From: Chryseobacterium gregarium DSM 19109
GTDB lineage: Bacteria; Bacteroidota; Bacteroidia; Flavobacteriales; Weeksellaceae
Length of the DNA: 64,000 nucleotides
Direction of reading: 5' to 3'
NCBI RefSeq assembly: GCF_000430845.1
Contig: NZ_AUMU01000003.1
Coordinates: 1 to 64,000, forward strand
Shown here: in pieces, positions 42,963-53,597 of the stretch
How the letters are laid out: every line of letters starts with the position of its first letter
Numbering within the stretch: position 1 is the stretch's first letter
Made by a program: the position numbers and the translations under genes
Notes under the pieces: model-generated
Told to the model about the DNA's origin: nothing
The model's input: the letters and a program-made list of their open reading frames with translations, nothing else
Databases searched by the model: none

Positions 42963-45425
42963 AAACCAAAAAGTGCTGCCTTTGCCCAGTTCACTGTCCA
43001 CCCCTATCTCCCCCCGATGCTTCCTGATGATCTCAGCACTGATGTAAAGCCCGAGCCCGAGCCCTGAATACTGCACGCCGGAATAATCTGCCCGGTAATA
43101 GCGGTCAAAAAGATGCGGTATTTTATCCGCGGGGATACCGGGTCCTGAATCTTTGACGGAAATCCTTGCCCGGTCTCCCAAATCTTCAACGATCAGATAA
43201 ATCTCACGCTGATCGGGTGCATATTTAACGGCATTATTTACAAAATTCACCACCACCTGATCAATCCGGGCCTCATCCGCTTCAATCATCAGTTCTTTAT
43301 CGCCTTGTAAAATCAGTTCGTGCTTTTCCCGGATCCGGATGTGGGTGCAGCATGCATCCAGCATTCCATATATATTAAACTGCCGGTAATGAAGATGGAG
43401 CTGCCCTTCATTCGTACGGGTAGTATTAAGCAGGTCGTCGATTAACCCTGTAATCTTCAGCACACTAGCATTAGACTGGTCTACCAATCGCGGAACCATC
43501 GGATGCAGCATATTATCCCGGTAACGGCTCAACAGCTGGAGAGAAGCCTTCAAAGCCGTGACCGGTGTTTTCAGCTCATGGCTGGCAATGCTTAAGAAAT
43601 CATCCTTGCGCTGTTCTTCCAGTTTTCTCTGGGTAATATCCTGTACGGTACCTGAAAAATTAGCCTTGCTGAAGGCATCTTCGCTGTAGAGCTTTCCGGT
43701 TGACCGTACCCATCGGATATTGCCGTCCCTGTATCCCTTAACTGAATATTCCATATCAAAACTGCTACCCGTCGTAATGGCAGCATCCAGTCCGGCGATA
43801 ACGCTATCCCTGTATTCCGGCATAATCTGATCAAATGCTGCCTGTAATGACATCTCTTCATCAGAATAAAATCCGAATATTTCCTTCAGACGGGCAGATG
43901 CAGTGAGTGTCCTGCTTTGCGCATCAATAAACCAGGTACCCAGTTCGGAAGAATCGATGGCCAGCCTGAGCTTCGCCTCCGCTTCTTCAATAATATTCCT
44001 TGACCGGACTTTTTCTGTAACGTCCAGTACGGTTGCCAGCACAGCGGTTATCTGCCCGTTAAGGTCGGTGAGCGGCTGATAGAAGTAATCTACATATAAG
44101 ATCCTGTCTTCATCAGTATATTTATTTTTGAAAACGACTTTCTGTTCACGTTTCTGAATGGATGATCCTGTTTCCAGCACATGTTTCCAAAGATCGGGGA
44201 ATATCTGGGTCTTAAGTTCAGGAAATACCTCCAGCATCGGCCTTCCCAATACTTCATCTCTGGTGCGTTGCCAGAAGGCAAGCAATGCCTGGTTTGTGGT
44301 GGAAATAATCTGATCCGGCCCGGTGAGAACCACCACCGGTGCAGGAAGATCACTGAGTATTTTATTCAGTTTGTTCTCACTGGTTTTTAAATCAAGGTTG
44401 GAAGTTAACAACAGCTCCTGCGATCTGCTTAATTCTTCATTGATAGCTAACAATTCTTCATTCAGGGATTGTATTTTATTCCTTGATATCACCTGTTCTG
44501 AAACGACACTTGCGGTAAGCATAATACTGTCAATCGCTCCCGACTCATCCTTCAAAGGCTGATACACAAAATTGCAATAGACTTCTTCCATATTTCCATT
44601 TTGTTCCAGCATAGCTTTCATTTCATAGCCGTAAAATGCCTTTCCGCTGGTATAAACTTCATCAAGAATCTGCAGGAAACTCTGGCCAACCAGTTCCGGA
44701 ACGGCTATATGTAGCGGCAATCCTATTATATTTTCTGATTTCCCCCATACTTCAAGTGCTTTTTTGTTTGCTGATTCTATAATTAATTCCCTGCCGCGAA
44801 AAACTGCTATAGCAATCGGTGCATCGGATAAAAGAAACCGAAGCCTGTTTTCTGAACGGGAAAGCGCTGCCGTACGCTGGATAACCCGGGCTTCAAGCTC
44901 CTGATTTAAAAGGCTGAGGCTTGTTTTGATAACCTGAAGCTCTTCATTGGCTGCCGCAAGTTCTTCGTTCATACGCTGCTCCCTTTCAAGAAGTTCCTGA
45001 CTTTCTCTTGCTTCTTCCAGCTCCTGCTGATCAAGCACCTTCCGGGTTACATCCTTTGCAGTATGGTAAATGGCATATACATCACCCTTTTCATCCTTCA
45101 CCGCGAGGTAAGAATAATCAAAGTAATACTGCTGCAGCCTCCCGTCTACAAAAAGTTCGGCCGGGATTGCCTTGCCTATATTATCCACACCCGTATTCCA
45201 TACTTCTTTTAACATGGCCACAAAAGGCTGATGGGAGAGTTCAGGCAATGCTTCAGAAAGGGTAAGTCCGATTACGGAACCGGTTCTTCCCCATGCAGCC
45301 ATCATGGCAGGATTGGCAAGCTCTATCAATATCTCTTCCCCGGTATATACCGCAACGGGATGCTCGGCACGGAGACAGAGAATAGTTAAAAGATCCGTTT
45401 TTTCCAGTCTGGTTGGGCTGTGCAT
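42933..45425 (-). CDS. Multi-PAS sensor histidine kinase
   Basis: An 830-residue soluble hybrid sensor without membrane segments. Four PAS domains are evident: about 20-130 (IELANPAMMAAWGRTGSVIG), 200-310 (IAVFRGRELIIESANKKALE), 350-470 (PAPVVVLTGPDQIISTTNQA) and 480-605 (LAIDSSELGTWFIDAQSRTL), with a coiled coil of Glu/Leu repeats between the first two. HisKA follows with SHELKTPVTALKASLQLLSR (phospho-His), then HATPase with VVNFVNNAVKYAP (N box), VKDSGPGIPADKIPHLFDRY (G1/F) and GLGLGLYISAEIIRKHRGEI (G2). No receiver domain. It autophosphorylates and passes phosphate to a separate regulator, possibly the one encoded next upstream (45454-45813). Confidence 0.93.
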   Translation of the reverse strand: MHSPTRLEKTDLLTILCLRAEHPVAVYTGEEILIELANPAMMAAWGRTGSVIGLTLSEALPELSHQPFVAMLKEVWNTGVDNIGKAIPAELFVDGRLQQYYFDYSYLAVKDEKGDVYAIYHTAKDVTRKVLDQQELEEARESQELLEREQRMNEELAAANEELQVIKTSLSLLNQELEARVIQRTAALSRSENRLRFLLSDAPIAIAVFRGRELIIESANKKALEVWGKSENIIGLPLHIAVPELVGQSFLQILDEVYTSGKAFYGYEMKAMLEQNGNMEEVYCNFVYQPLKDESGAIDSIMLTASVVSEQVISRNKIQSLNEELLAINEELSRSQELLLTSNLDLKTSENKLNKILSDLPAPVVVLTGPDQIISTTNQALLAFWQRTRDEVLGRPMLEVFPELKTQIFPDLWKHVLETGSSIQKREQKVVFKNKYTDEDRILYVDYFYQPLTDLNGQITAVLATVLDVTEKVRSRNIIEEAEAKLRLAIDSSELGTWFIDAQSRTLTASARLKEIFGFYSDEEMSLQAAFDQIMPEYRDSVIAGLDAAITTGSSFDMEYSVKGYRDGNIRWVRSTGKLYSEDAFSKANFSGTVQDITQRKLEEQRKDDFLSIASHELKTPVTALKASLQLLSRYRDNMLHPMVPRLVDQSNASVLKITGLIDDLLNTTRTNEGQLHLHYRQFNIYGMLDACCTHIRIREKHELILQGDKELMIEADEARIDQVVVNFVNNAVKYAPDQREIYLIVEDLGDRARISVKDSGPGIPADKIPHLFDRYYRADYSGVQYSGLGLGLYISAEIIRKHRGEIGVDSELGKGSTFWFTLPKHKNLS

Positions 45426-45453
45426 GTAATTGATTAGGTTATGATATATTTAT

Positions 45454-45813
45454 TTAATTCTGGATATGGATACCAATTCTGCTGATAAGATCATCGATAT
45501 CAAAAGGCTTAGAGATAAAATCATCGGCAAGACAGTTCTCTTTTATTTTTTGCAAACCGGCATTTGCGGTCATAATAATCACAGGAATCTCTCTAGACAA
45601 ACCGTTATTTTTAATACTGTTACATACTTCCAGGCCGCTGCCGTCCGGCAACATGACATCGAGCAGACAGAGATCAGGCTTCATTTCTGCATACCCGGAC
45701 ATAAATTTGGACACTGTTGTAAAACCGTATACATTATAATTCTGTTCTAAAATCATATGGATGAGCTCCAGGATTTCTTCGCTGTCCTCAAGGACACATA
45801 TATTTTTATTCAT
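45454..45813 (-). CDS. Single-domain response regulator
   Basis: A 119-residue CheY-like receiver with no output domain. Acidic pocket ICVLEDSEEILELI, phospho-acceptor Asp in LCLLDVMLPDGSGLEVC, conserved Thr in PVIIMTANAG and Lys in FISKPFDIDDLISRI. It lies between two histidine kinase genes in the same orientation, 28 bases before the multi-PAS kinase. A phosphorelay or protein-protein output is likely. Confidence 0.92.
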   Translation of the reverse strand: MNKNICVLEDSEEILELIHMILEQNYNVYGFTTVSKFMSGYAEMKPDLCLLDVMLPDGSGLEVCNSIKNNGLSREIPVIIMTANAGLQKIKENCLADDFISKPFDIDDLISRIGIHIQN

Positions 45814-45961
45814 TCATTGAGTGTCTGTAGCATTTGCCTATTATTTCAAAATTCCATTAAGGTCCTGACTTAGATAAAACTGTTAATTCGGATTTAGGTT
45901 TGTCTGAATTTCACCTATCTTAAATGTCTGGCTTCTTTTTTATTGCTTTAAAAACTTCTAT

Positions 45962-47050
45962 TCAAACATCCTGATCCTGTAATTTCAGATATACCTTAAA
46001 TACCGATCCTTTATCTTCTTCACTTTTCACTTCAATCCGGCCGCCGCATGTTTCTATGATTTCCTTCACCAAATATAATCCTATCCCATTTCCTTCTTTC
46101 TGGTCAGAAATGCGGTTATATTTTTCAAAAATTTTATATTCTGATCCGGAAGGAATTCCTATTCCGTTATCTTCAACACGAATTGCCATAAAACCGTCTT
46201 CTTCTGCCGATGCAATTTTTATATCAGGCTTCCTTTCATCCGACCTGTATTTAATAGCATTGTTCAACAGGTTGTAAATAATGCTCCTCAGCTTACGCCT
46301 GACAAATAATATTTCAGAAGCCTGAATATCATAGGTGATTTTTGCCTCTGCTTCCCTGATCTGCGGAGCCAGGGTAAGCCGCGCATCTTCAATAATATTC
46401 TGTAAATCTATCAGTTCTTTAGTAGGCTGATATTTTTGTCCCTGCCAGCGGGAATCAATCAGTTCGTTAACAACTGACTTCATTTTAAGCAAACTTTGTT
46501 CCAGATTATCCACAAGCTGCGGAAATCTCCCCATTCCTTTCTCAGGGAGCCTCTTTAGTAACTCAACATTTAATCCAAGGCTGGTAAGCGGTGTTTTGAT
46601 ATCATGGGCAATCGTATCAAGTAACAGCTCATGTTCTGCAACTAATTTTTCCTGTGCCCAAAGATCTTCTATCCTGGAAGTAATATCTATAAAAGTGATG
46701 ATTACCCCGTTGTTAAGCTTATCTGCACGCGTTATATAAGGCAAGATATTCATCTGATACCACCGCAGGTCAGTCGTCTGGATTTCTTTTTCTAAAATTT
46801 CACCGGTCGCCATGACATGTTTTATATTATCTATAAACGTAGGAAACCTGAAATTTTCCGCCACATCGGCCAGCGGTCTTCCCAGATCGCCTTCGCTCAG
46901 CCTGAACTGCTTCATGGCCGGCGGGGTAAACTTTCGGAGTATAAGGGAGCCATCGACAAAAAGCTGCGGAATGATCGTATTGCGAAAATAATTTTCCAAT
47001 TCCTCATTCAGGTCTGTCAAAGTATTGATTTGTTCGTTCTTGCTGTGCAT
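45962..47050 (-). CDS. PAS-domain sensor histidine kinase
   Basis: A 362-residue soluble kinase. One PAS domain at about 20-130 (IIPQLFVDGSLILRKFTPPA, GRPLADVAENFRFPTFIDNI, the CheR/CheB-like PAS_10 style). HisKA shows DTIAHDIKTPLTSLGLNVEL (phospho-His). HATPase shows IIYNLLNNAIKYRSDERKPD, AIRVEDNGIGIPSGSEYKIF and GNGIGLYLVKEIIETCGGRI. The gene precedes the response regulator and the multi-PAS kinase on the same strand, suggesting a single light-, redox- or energy-sensing network. The signal is unknown. Confidence 0.92.
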   Translation of the reverse strand: MHSKNEQINTLTDLNEELENYFRNTIIPQLFVDGSLILRKFTPPAMKQFRLSEGDLGRPLADVAENFRFPTFIDNIKHVMATGEILEKEIQTTDLRWYQMNILPYITRADKLNNGVIITFIDITSRIEDLWAQEKLVAEHELLLDTIAHDIKTPLTSLGLNVELLKRLPEKGMGRFPQLVDNLEQSLLKMKSVVNELIDSRWQGQKYQPTKELIDLQNIIEDARLTLAPQIREAEAKITYDIQASEILFVRRKLRSIIYNLLNNAIKYRSDERKPDIKIASAEEDGFMAIRVEDNGIGIPSGSEYKIFEKYNRISDQKEGNGIGLYLVKEIIETCGGRIEVKSEEDKGSVFKVYLKLQDQDV

Positions 47051-47502
47051 ACCGGAATGTAATTGGTTAATTAAAATTAAAACTTACGAAAATGGTTTAA
47101 GACCATGCCGGTTATAAGATCTTTGTTAGGAGTAATTACTTTAATCCGGTCGCGGAAATTAAATACCAAATAATATGCCGGTGTCATAGAGATTATCCGT
47201 GCCATATTCTCTTATCAAGCTTTCCATAAAGAAATCATTATCATTTAGTTAATTTTCATATATTATTGAACCCATCTATAAATTTTGGAGAATCAAACCA
47301 AAGGGGTTGACCTTTTTAAAATTATTTGTTACTTTGCTGTCCATTAATTCATTCCATTCTGAATCCTCTATCCTGCAGAATACTTTTTTCAGAAAGTTTA
47401 TTTGATTATGATAACAGCCGGATGCAGATGTATTGAGATTGAGTGGGTATTGGATGGGCATCATCAATCAACAATAAAAGGTGCCTGCAAAAAGCCTGAA
47501 TT
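47051..47502. other. Divergent intergenic region between kinase and sbcD
   Basis: About 450 bases with no gene I can support. A 63-codon minus-strand frame at 47276-47467 has no protein character. It must carry two divergent promoters. A TTATTTGTTACTTTGC stretch at about 47323-47338 resembles a flavobacterial TAnnTTTG box with one base missing. Confidence 0.4.
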
Positions 47503-48741
47503 ATGAAAATCCTCCATACCGCAGACTGGCACATCGGCCAGCTGTTTCACGAATACGACCGCAGTAGCGAACACCGGCAGTTTCTGGACTGGCTGGTACT
47601 CACTATAGAGGCAGAACAGATTGATGTCCTGCTGGTCAGCGGGGATGTTTTTGACATTTCCAATCCGGCAGCCATGTCGATTAAAATGTTCTATACCTTT
47701 CTTAATCAGGCGGCCAAGGTGAAACCCGGTTTGCAGATTGTAATTACGGCCGGCAACCACGATTCAGCATCCCGCCTGGAAGCACCGAAACCTTTATTGG
47801 AATCATCGGATATCCATATTATCGGGACAATAGAAAAAGATACAGAAGGAAAAATCAATTACGGGAAACTGGTCATTCCTTTATATGATTCTTCCGGAAA
47901 TATTAAAACCTGGTGCCTGGCCATTCCTTTTTTACGGATGGGCGACTACCCGGTTGTTGCTGATTGTGAAAACCCTTATACCGCAGGCGTTGCAGCCCTG
48001 TACCGTGAAGCCTTTGATTATGCGGAGCAAAAAAAACAGGACGGACAGACCATTATTGCCATGGGGCACCTGCACACCCATCATGCCGAAGTAACCGATA
48101 TGGATAAGAACGAGCGGCTGATTATGGGCGGCATAGAATGCATTCCTGCCACCGCTTTCCATCCGGATATTAAATACATAGCACTGGGCCATATCCATAA
48201 GGCGCAGAGAATCGGAAGCAAAGAACATATCCGGTATTCAGGAAGCCCGCTGCCGATGTCATTTTCAGAGCTCAATTATAAGCATCAGGTCATTGTTTTT
48301 GAACTGGCTCAGGAAATAACCTATTTAAAATCCATAGAAATCCCGCTTTTTGTTCCGCTTCAGCGGGTTCCGGCCACTCCCCTTCCTTTGCCTGAAGTGA
48401 TGGCTTTGCTGGAACAGCTGCCTGCAGCTCAAAACAACTCAGAAGTTGCACCTTATCTGGAAGTCAGGGTTCTGGTTGAAGGTCCTGAACCGGCTTTACG
48501 GCATAAGATCGATATGGCAGTGGCAGGAAAGCATGTAAAACTAGCCAAAATTGATAAAATATATCCTGCTTCAGCTAAAGAAACATCCGAACTGATCACT
48601 CAGGAACAGCTCAATGAACTGGAGCCTGTTGATATTTTTGAAAAAGCCTATCAATCAAGATATAACAATACCGTTCCTGATGACCTCACGCAGCTTTTCA
48701 GACAGGTAACACAGGAAATCAGCAACAACACTGAAGAATAG
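47503..48741 (+). CDS. sbcD: Exonuclease subunit SbcD
   Basis: A 412-residue Mre11-type nuclease. All five metallophosphoesterase motifs are present: ILHTADWHIGQ (residues 3-13), LVSGDVFDISNPAA, TAGNHDSASRLEAP, GHLHTHHAE and ALGHIHKAQRIG. A C-terminal capping domain follows. With SbcC it forms the complex that cuts DNA hairpins and protein-blocked ends during repair. The stop is six bases before the sbcC start, a standard operon. Confidence 0.96.
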   Translation: MKILHTADWHIGQLFHEYDRSSEHRQFLDWLVLTIEAEQIDVLLVSGDVFDISNPAAMSIKMFYTFLNQAAKVKPGLQIVITAGNHDSASRLEAPKPLLESSDIHIIGTIEKDTEGKINYGKLVIPLYDSSGNIKTWCLAIPFLRMGDYPVVADCENPYTAGVAALYREAFDYAEQKKQDGQTIIAMGHLHTHHAEVTDMDKNERLIMGGIECIPATAFHPDIKYIALGHIHKAQRIGSKEHIRYSGSPLPMSFSELNYKHQVIVFELAQEITYLKSIEIPLFVPLQRVPATPLPLPEVMALLEQLPAAQNNSEVAPYLEVRVLVEGPEPALRHKIDMAVAGKHVKLAKIDKIYPASAKETSELITQEQLNELEPVDIFEKAYQSRYNNTVPDDLTQLFRQVTQEISNNTEE

Positions 48742-48747
48742 AATACC

Positions 48748-51700
48748 ATGAAGATACTTGCCATACGGATAAAAAACCTGGCCTCCCTGGAAGGCCGGAC
48801 CGAAATAGACTTTACCGCTGAGCCGCTGTGTACCGCCGGGATTTTTGCCATTACCGGAGCCACCGGAGCCGGGAAATCCACGATACTGGATGCTTTGTGC
48901 CTGGCTTTGTATGGGAAAACACCACGCTACCTTCAGGCCCGGGAAACAGGAATCGAAATACGGGATGTTCAGGGAAGTACCCTCAGCCAGGGCGATGTCC
49001 GGAGTATTTTACGGGACGGGACCGCTGACGGATATGCTGAAGTGGATTTCAGAGGCATTGACGGACAGCGTTACCGCGCAAGCTGGAGTGTGAGGCGTGC
49101 CCGGAATAAAGCAGAAGGCAGCATGCAGTCTGACACCATTACATTGACCAATATTACTTCAGATACCGCCATTCCAGGCAAAAAGCAGGAAACGCTGAAT
49201 GAAATCGCACGGCTGGTCGGGTTGAGTTTTGATCAGTTTACGCGTTCCGTTTTGCTGGCACAGGGCGATTTTACGGCTTTTATGAAGGCCAGCAAGGATG
49301 AAAAATCTTCCTTACTGGAAAAGCTGACAGGAACTTCCGTGTATTCTGAGATTTCAAAAAAGACTTATGAAAAATTTAAATCAGAAGAACAGAAACTCCG
49401 TGATCTCCATCTCCGGAAAGAAGGAATCATTACCCTTACCGAAGAGGAACTGGCAGTCTTGCTGGATGAGCAGAACGTTTTGGAAACCAACCTTAAAAGC
49501 TTAGAACAGGACCTGGAGAACCTGACAGCAGAAATAAACTGGTATGATCAGCTGACCCGGATGCAGGCTAAACAGGATGAAGCCCTGACTGCATTTCAGG
49601 ATGCATCGGATGCAAAAACAAATGCCCTTAAGCGGAAACAAAAGCTGTGGGTAACTGAACAGGCACAGCAGACCCGGAGCTGGGCTGATGCCCTGAAAAA
49701 TGCAACGCAACAGCATTCAGAAAAAACAGAAACCCTTCAGGCTCTAAAGGAAGCTTCTGCTGCCCTTCAGGCCCAAAAACAAATGCTGGATAGCCGGCTG
49801 TTGGATTCCGAGAACACCTTTAAGGCAAAAAACCAGGCACTTCTGGATGCTTTACCGATGCTGGAACAGGCCATGAAACTGGATACGCTGTTGTCTGAGA
49901 AAAAGGAACAGCTTGACAAAACAGGTATTGAGGCAGAACAGGCTTCGGAAAAAAGCATAAATCACCAGGCATTGCTCAATGAAAAACAGGCTGTATTCAT
50001 TCAGCTATCAGAAGGAATCAAAACCTTAACCAACTGGAAGACAGAAAATTCAGACCGAAGTATGATAGCCGAAAACAGGGAAATTATCCTTTCTAAGCTA
50101 CAGGATGCCCAGAAATTACTGGAAACCCTTCAGTTATCTACTGATGAACTGGCGGTGCTCAAAAGTAAAATTACGGCGGCAGAAACAAAAAAAACAGATC
50201 TTGAGACGCTTGTTCATTCCAAGAGGCAGGAATGGGAAGAACTGAAAAAAAGCTATGGTGACAGGGCTGCAGCATTGCTGATGACCCCTGTTGAAACCCT
50301 GGAAAAAGATAAAAAGGAAACGGATCGCAATATTGAAAATACCATCCAGGGAAAGGCTGACTGGGAATTACTGCATTCTTCACAGGCAGAATATGAAACC
50401 TTAAGCCGGAAACAGCTGAAAGACCAGTCAGAGTACCGGACGAAACAGAAAACTCTGGAACAGCTCGTCCTTCAGCTCGCCACAGAAAAGGTTCAAAAAG
50501 AAACGTCTGCCCGGATGCTGGAACAGGCGCGCCTGGCATCCGCTGAAAATATTGAATCTTTACGGTCTTCACTCACTGATGAGGAGCCATGCCCGGTCTG
50601 CGGAAGTACGCACCACCCATATGTGGTGCAGAATCCGCAGCTGGAAAATGTATTGTCAGCACTGGAAAGCATCAATACCGAGAATGAACGTATTTACATG
50701 TCCACATTCCGCCTGCATAATGCTTTGGAACAGGAATGTGAAACACTCGCCAAAACCATTCAGGATCAGGGTAAAGCCATCGTCACTCTTCAGGCTGTAC
50801 TGGAAAACAGGAAGCAGGTCTGGCATCAGTCCGATATAGCAAAAGAAAGCCGATTTGTAACGGATCCTGAAAAGACAGCCTGGATCGAAAGCCGGCTGAA
50901 GGATCTGAAGGCTAAACAGGCTGCCCTGCAGGCAAAGATTCAGGATTACAAAGACCGTAGACAAGAGTTGGAAAAGGATAAAAACCTTATTGATCAGCTT
51001 AAGGAAACTTCTGACAGCCTCAAGGAACAGCTGAAAGATGCAGAAACGGCTATTATCCTGTTTCAGGAACAGCAGAGCAGCAAAATAAGGGAAAAGGATA
51101 AAGCGTCTTCCGGGCTTCTGGAGGCTGAACAGTCACTTTCTTCTTATTTTAATGCACCGGGCTGGGCAGAAAGCTGGAAAGCGGCACCTGCTGCATTTAT
51201 AGAACGTATTGAAAACTTTGCTGAAAAATGGAAGAAAAATACAGATAAGCTGGAGCAGTGCGAGAAGAATAAAAGCATTCTGGGAGCGACCATCAAAGAA
51301 ATGGAAAGCCTGGCGCATACACTTGCAACAGCGGTCACAGAAAAGACGGAAGTTTTCAGGGAACAACAGCAAAATTATCTTCATATTAAACAGCAGAGAG
51401 ACAGGATTTTTGAAGGGCAGGCTGCGGAAGAGGCAGAAAGAGAGCTGAAAACAGCCGTATCGGATGCACAGGAACAGTTTGATATGCTTAAAACAAAGCA
51501 GCAGCTGCTGATTCTAGATATAACCAAAGCAAGTGCACAGCAGGAGGAACTGACCGGTACTTTGACCGGATTGAAAGCTGATATGGAAACAGCTTTCGGA
51601 AAACTACAAAACTGGCTGGACGAATATAATATAAAAAACAACGCATCCCTGAACATTGAAGAACTGAATGAATTATTGTCTCTTCCCCATGACTGGCTGG

Positions 51701-52482
51701 ATAGCGAGCGTTCGGCAATACAGACCATTGAGGAAGAGGTAACCAAGGCCGGTTCCGTGCTGGCGGAAAGAAAACAGCTTTTACAGGATCATCAGCAGAA
51801 AGGAATTTCCGTACGACCGCTTGATGAGCTTAATATATTAATGTCAACGGCCAAAACGGAAGCAGAACAGAAAAAGCAGAAGAAAGGGGAAATCAGTTTC
51901 CGGCTTCAACAGGATGAAATGCATAAAAGCAGGATTGGTGACCTCCTGCAAAGCATTACGGAACAGGCAGCCGTTACGGAAAACTGGAGCAAACTGAATG
52001 AAATAATAGGCTCTGCGGACGGCAAAAAATTCCGCCAGATTGCCCAGGAATATACACTGGATGTTTTGCTCGGCTATGCAAATGTCCACCTGAAAGAGCT
52101 CACCGGCAGATACAGGATTGAACGTATTCCGGCCAGCCTTGGCCTGCAGGTGGTGGATCAGGATATGGGTGATGAGGTCCGCACGGTGTACTCGCTTTCC
52201 GGCGGGGAATCTTTCCTGGTTTCCCTTGCCTTGGCTCTAGGCCTCGCTTCTTTATCATCCAGCCGGATGAAAGTGGAATCCCTGTTTATCGACGAAGGTT
52301 TCGGATCCCTGGATCCCACTACGCTCAATATTGCGATGGATGCTTTGGAAAGGCTTTACAACCAAGGCCGGAAAGTCGGCGTCATTTCGCATGTCCAGGA
52401 AATGACGGAACGGATTCCCGTACAGATTAAAGTAAGCAAGCAGCAAAGCGGAAAAAGCGTGGTAGAAGTAACCGGATATTAA
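48748..52482 (+). CDS. sbcC: Exonuclease subunit SbcC
   Basis: A 1244-residue Rad50-type SMC ATPase. Walker A FAITGATGAGKSTILDALC near residue 35. Two long coiled coils (about 180-590 and 650-1080) flank the zinc hook C-P-V-C in DEEPCPVCGSTHHP near residue 615. The C-terminal half of the ATPase carries the signature TVYSLSGGESFLVSLALALG, Walker B SLFIDEGFGSLDP and a final VISHVQEMTERIPVQI. Length is usual. It bridges DNA ends and drives SbcD. Many CAG/GAA-like codon runs reflect the Gln/Glu-rich coils, not frame problems. Confidence 0.97.
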   Translation: MKILAIRIKNLASLEGRTEIDFTAEPLCTAGIFAITGATGAGKSTILDALCLALYGKTPRYLQARETGIEIRDVQGSTLSQGDVRSILRDGTADGYAEVDFRGIDGQRYRASWSVRRARNKAEGSMQSDTITLTNITSDTAIPGKKQETLNEIARLVGLSFDQFTRSVLLAQGDFTAFMKASKDEKSSLLEKLTGTSVYSEISKKTYEKFKSEEQKLRDLHLRKEGIITLTEEELAVLLDEQNVLETNLKSLEQDLENLTAEINWYDQLTRMQAKQDEALTAFQDASDAKTNALKRKQKLWVTEQAQQTRSWADALKNATQQHSEKTETLQALKEASAALQAQKQMLDSRLLDSENTFKAKNQALLDALPMLEQAMKLDTLLSEKKEQLDKTGIEAEQASEKSINHQALLNEKQAVFIQLSEGIKTLTNWKTENSDRSMIAENREIILSKLQDAQKLLETLQLSTDELAVLKSKITAAETKKTDLETLVHSKRQEWEELKKSYGDRAAALLMTPVETLEKDKKETDRNIENTIQGKADWELLHSSQAEYETLSRKQLKDQSEYRTKQKTLEQLVLQLATEKVQKETSARMLEQARLASAENIESLRSSLTDEEPCPVCGSTHHPYVVQNPQLENVLSALESINTENERIYMSTFRLHNALEQECETLAKTIQDQGKAIVTLQAVLENRKQVWHQSDIAKESRFVTDPEKTAWIESRLKDLKAKQAALQAKIQDYKDRRQELEKDKNLIDQLKETSDSLKEQLKDAETAIILFQEQQSSKIREKDKASSGLLEAEQSLSSYFNAPGWAESWKAAPAAFIERIENFAEKWKKNTDKLEQCEKNKSILGATIKEMESLAHTLATAVTEKTEVFREQQQNYLHIKQQRDRIFEGQAAEEAERELKTAVSDAQEQFDMLKTKQQLLILDITKASAQQEELTGTLTGLKADMETAFGKLQNWLDEYNIKNNASLNIEELNELLSLPHDWLDSERSAIQTIEEEVTKAGSVLAERKQLLQDHQQKGISVRPLDELNILMSTAKTEAEQKKQKKGEISFRLQQDEMHKSRIGDLLQSITEQAAVTENWSKLNEIIGSADGKKFRQIAQEYTLDVLLGYANVHLKELTGRYRIERIPASLGLQVVDQDMGDEVRTVYSLSGGESFLVSLALALGLASLSSSRMKVESLFIDEGFGSLDPTTLNIAMDALERLYNQGRKVGVISHVQEMTERIPVQIKVSKQQSGKSVVEVTGY

Positions 52483-52688
52483 AGACACAGCAATCCGTAA
52501 TCAGATAAAAATAAACACAAAAGTACCATTCTAATGAATATTTACGCGTTTTCCTTTTTAAAAGAGCTGTTTTTTATTAACTTACACTATCTGTTAAATG
52601 CAAAGCATCATCAAATCATTAATCAATGCACTATAATGTAATCAGTTTAACGGTCGTTAATGAAAGTATCACTTTATACAGTTAAAAG

Positions 52689-53597
52689 ATGAGAACTGAA
52701 ATCAAAACAATATTGGTAACGGTAGATTTTACTGAGAAATCTGACAATGCGGTTACCATGGCGGTCCACATGGCCGGGAGGCATCATGCACGCATCATCC
52801 TGTTTCATAATTTTATCAATTATTATGTTATCGACAGGAGCGGTAAGCAGGCGGTAGGCACTGAAAATGTTAAAGAAGCCTCTGATCTGGCAGAGCGGGG
52901 GCTCCATGAAATAAAGCTTTCCATACAGAATCAAAACAGTTCGCTGCATGTGGACACCATGATCGGAAGCAACAGTCTGGTCAGCAGCATCAATGAATGT
53001 ATCGCTTCCGAAAAAGTAGACCTGGTGATTACCGGGACTTCGGGCAGGCAGAGAATAAAAGAACTTTTCCTGGGATCTGCATCGTATGAAATCCTGACCG
53101 GGGGCAACAGCTCGGTTCTTTTGGTTCCGGAAAAATGCCACACTTATAACTTTGAAAAAATCCTGGTTCCTGTACGGGTGATCGAGGACCTCCAGGAAAA
53201 ACTGATCATATCCCGGAACATCGCCAAAAAAAATAACGCAGAGATCAGCCTTTTGGGAATCTGCAGCGAAGAAGATGTGAATGAAATAAAAGAAGCCTAT
53301 AATTCAGTCTGGAATACGTTGTCAAAAGACACGGTAAAATATTCCACTTCATTTATACTGACTCATGAAAAAGCCGTTAAGATTTCGCAGTTCTCAAAAA
53401 TAGACCATGCCGACATTATTATTCTTAATTACCATGATGAAAACAACTGGAAATCGGTATTTTCAGAGAACTTCTTTAAGCAGATCATTAATCACACCGA
53501 TATTCCACTGTTCTTTCTAAAAAAAACAACAGGCCATCTGAAAACAATTCCGGATGAAAACACAGGATTTGATATCACCCTTCCTTCTCCGGGATAA
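52689..53597 (+). CDS. Tandem universal stress protein
   Basis: A 302-residue protein with two Usp domains. The first (about 1-145) starts TILVTVDFTEKSDNAVTMAV and ends with the ATP-binding signature VITGTSGRQRIKELFLGSAS followed by YEILTGGNSSVLLVP (G-x2-G-x9-G-S type pattern in variant form). The second (about 155-285) starts KILVPVRVIEDLQEKLIISR and is degenerate, ending HTDIPLFFLKK without the ATP motif. Two-domain Usp proteins are common in Bacteroidota and respond to starvation or redox stress. Single gene. Confidence 0.88.
   Translation: MRTEIKTILVTVDFTEKSDNAVTMAVHMAGRHHARIILFHNFINYYVIDRSGKQAVGTENVKEASDLAERGLHEIKLSIQNQNSSLHVDTMIGSNSLVSSINECIASEKVDLVITGTSGRQRIKELFLGSASYEILTGGNSSVLLVPEKCHTYNFEKILVPVRVIEDLQEKLIISRNIAKKNNAEISLLGICSEEDVNEIKEAYNSVWNTLSKDTVKYSTSFILTHEKAVKISQFSKIDHADIIILNYHDENNWKSVFSENFFKQIINHTDIPLFFLKKTTGHLKTIPDENTGFDITLPSPG

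Noticed and set aside
47276..47467. 63-codon minus-strand frame between kinase and sbcD
   Set aside because: No homology cue, no start context, and it lies in the divergent promoter region.
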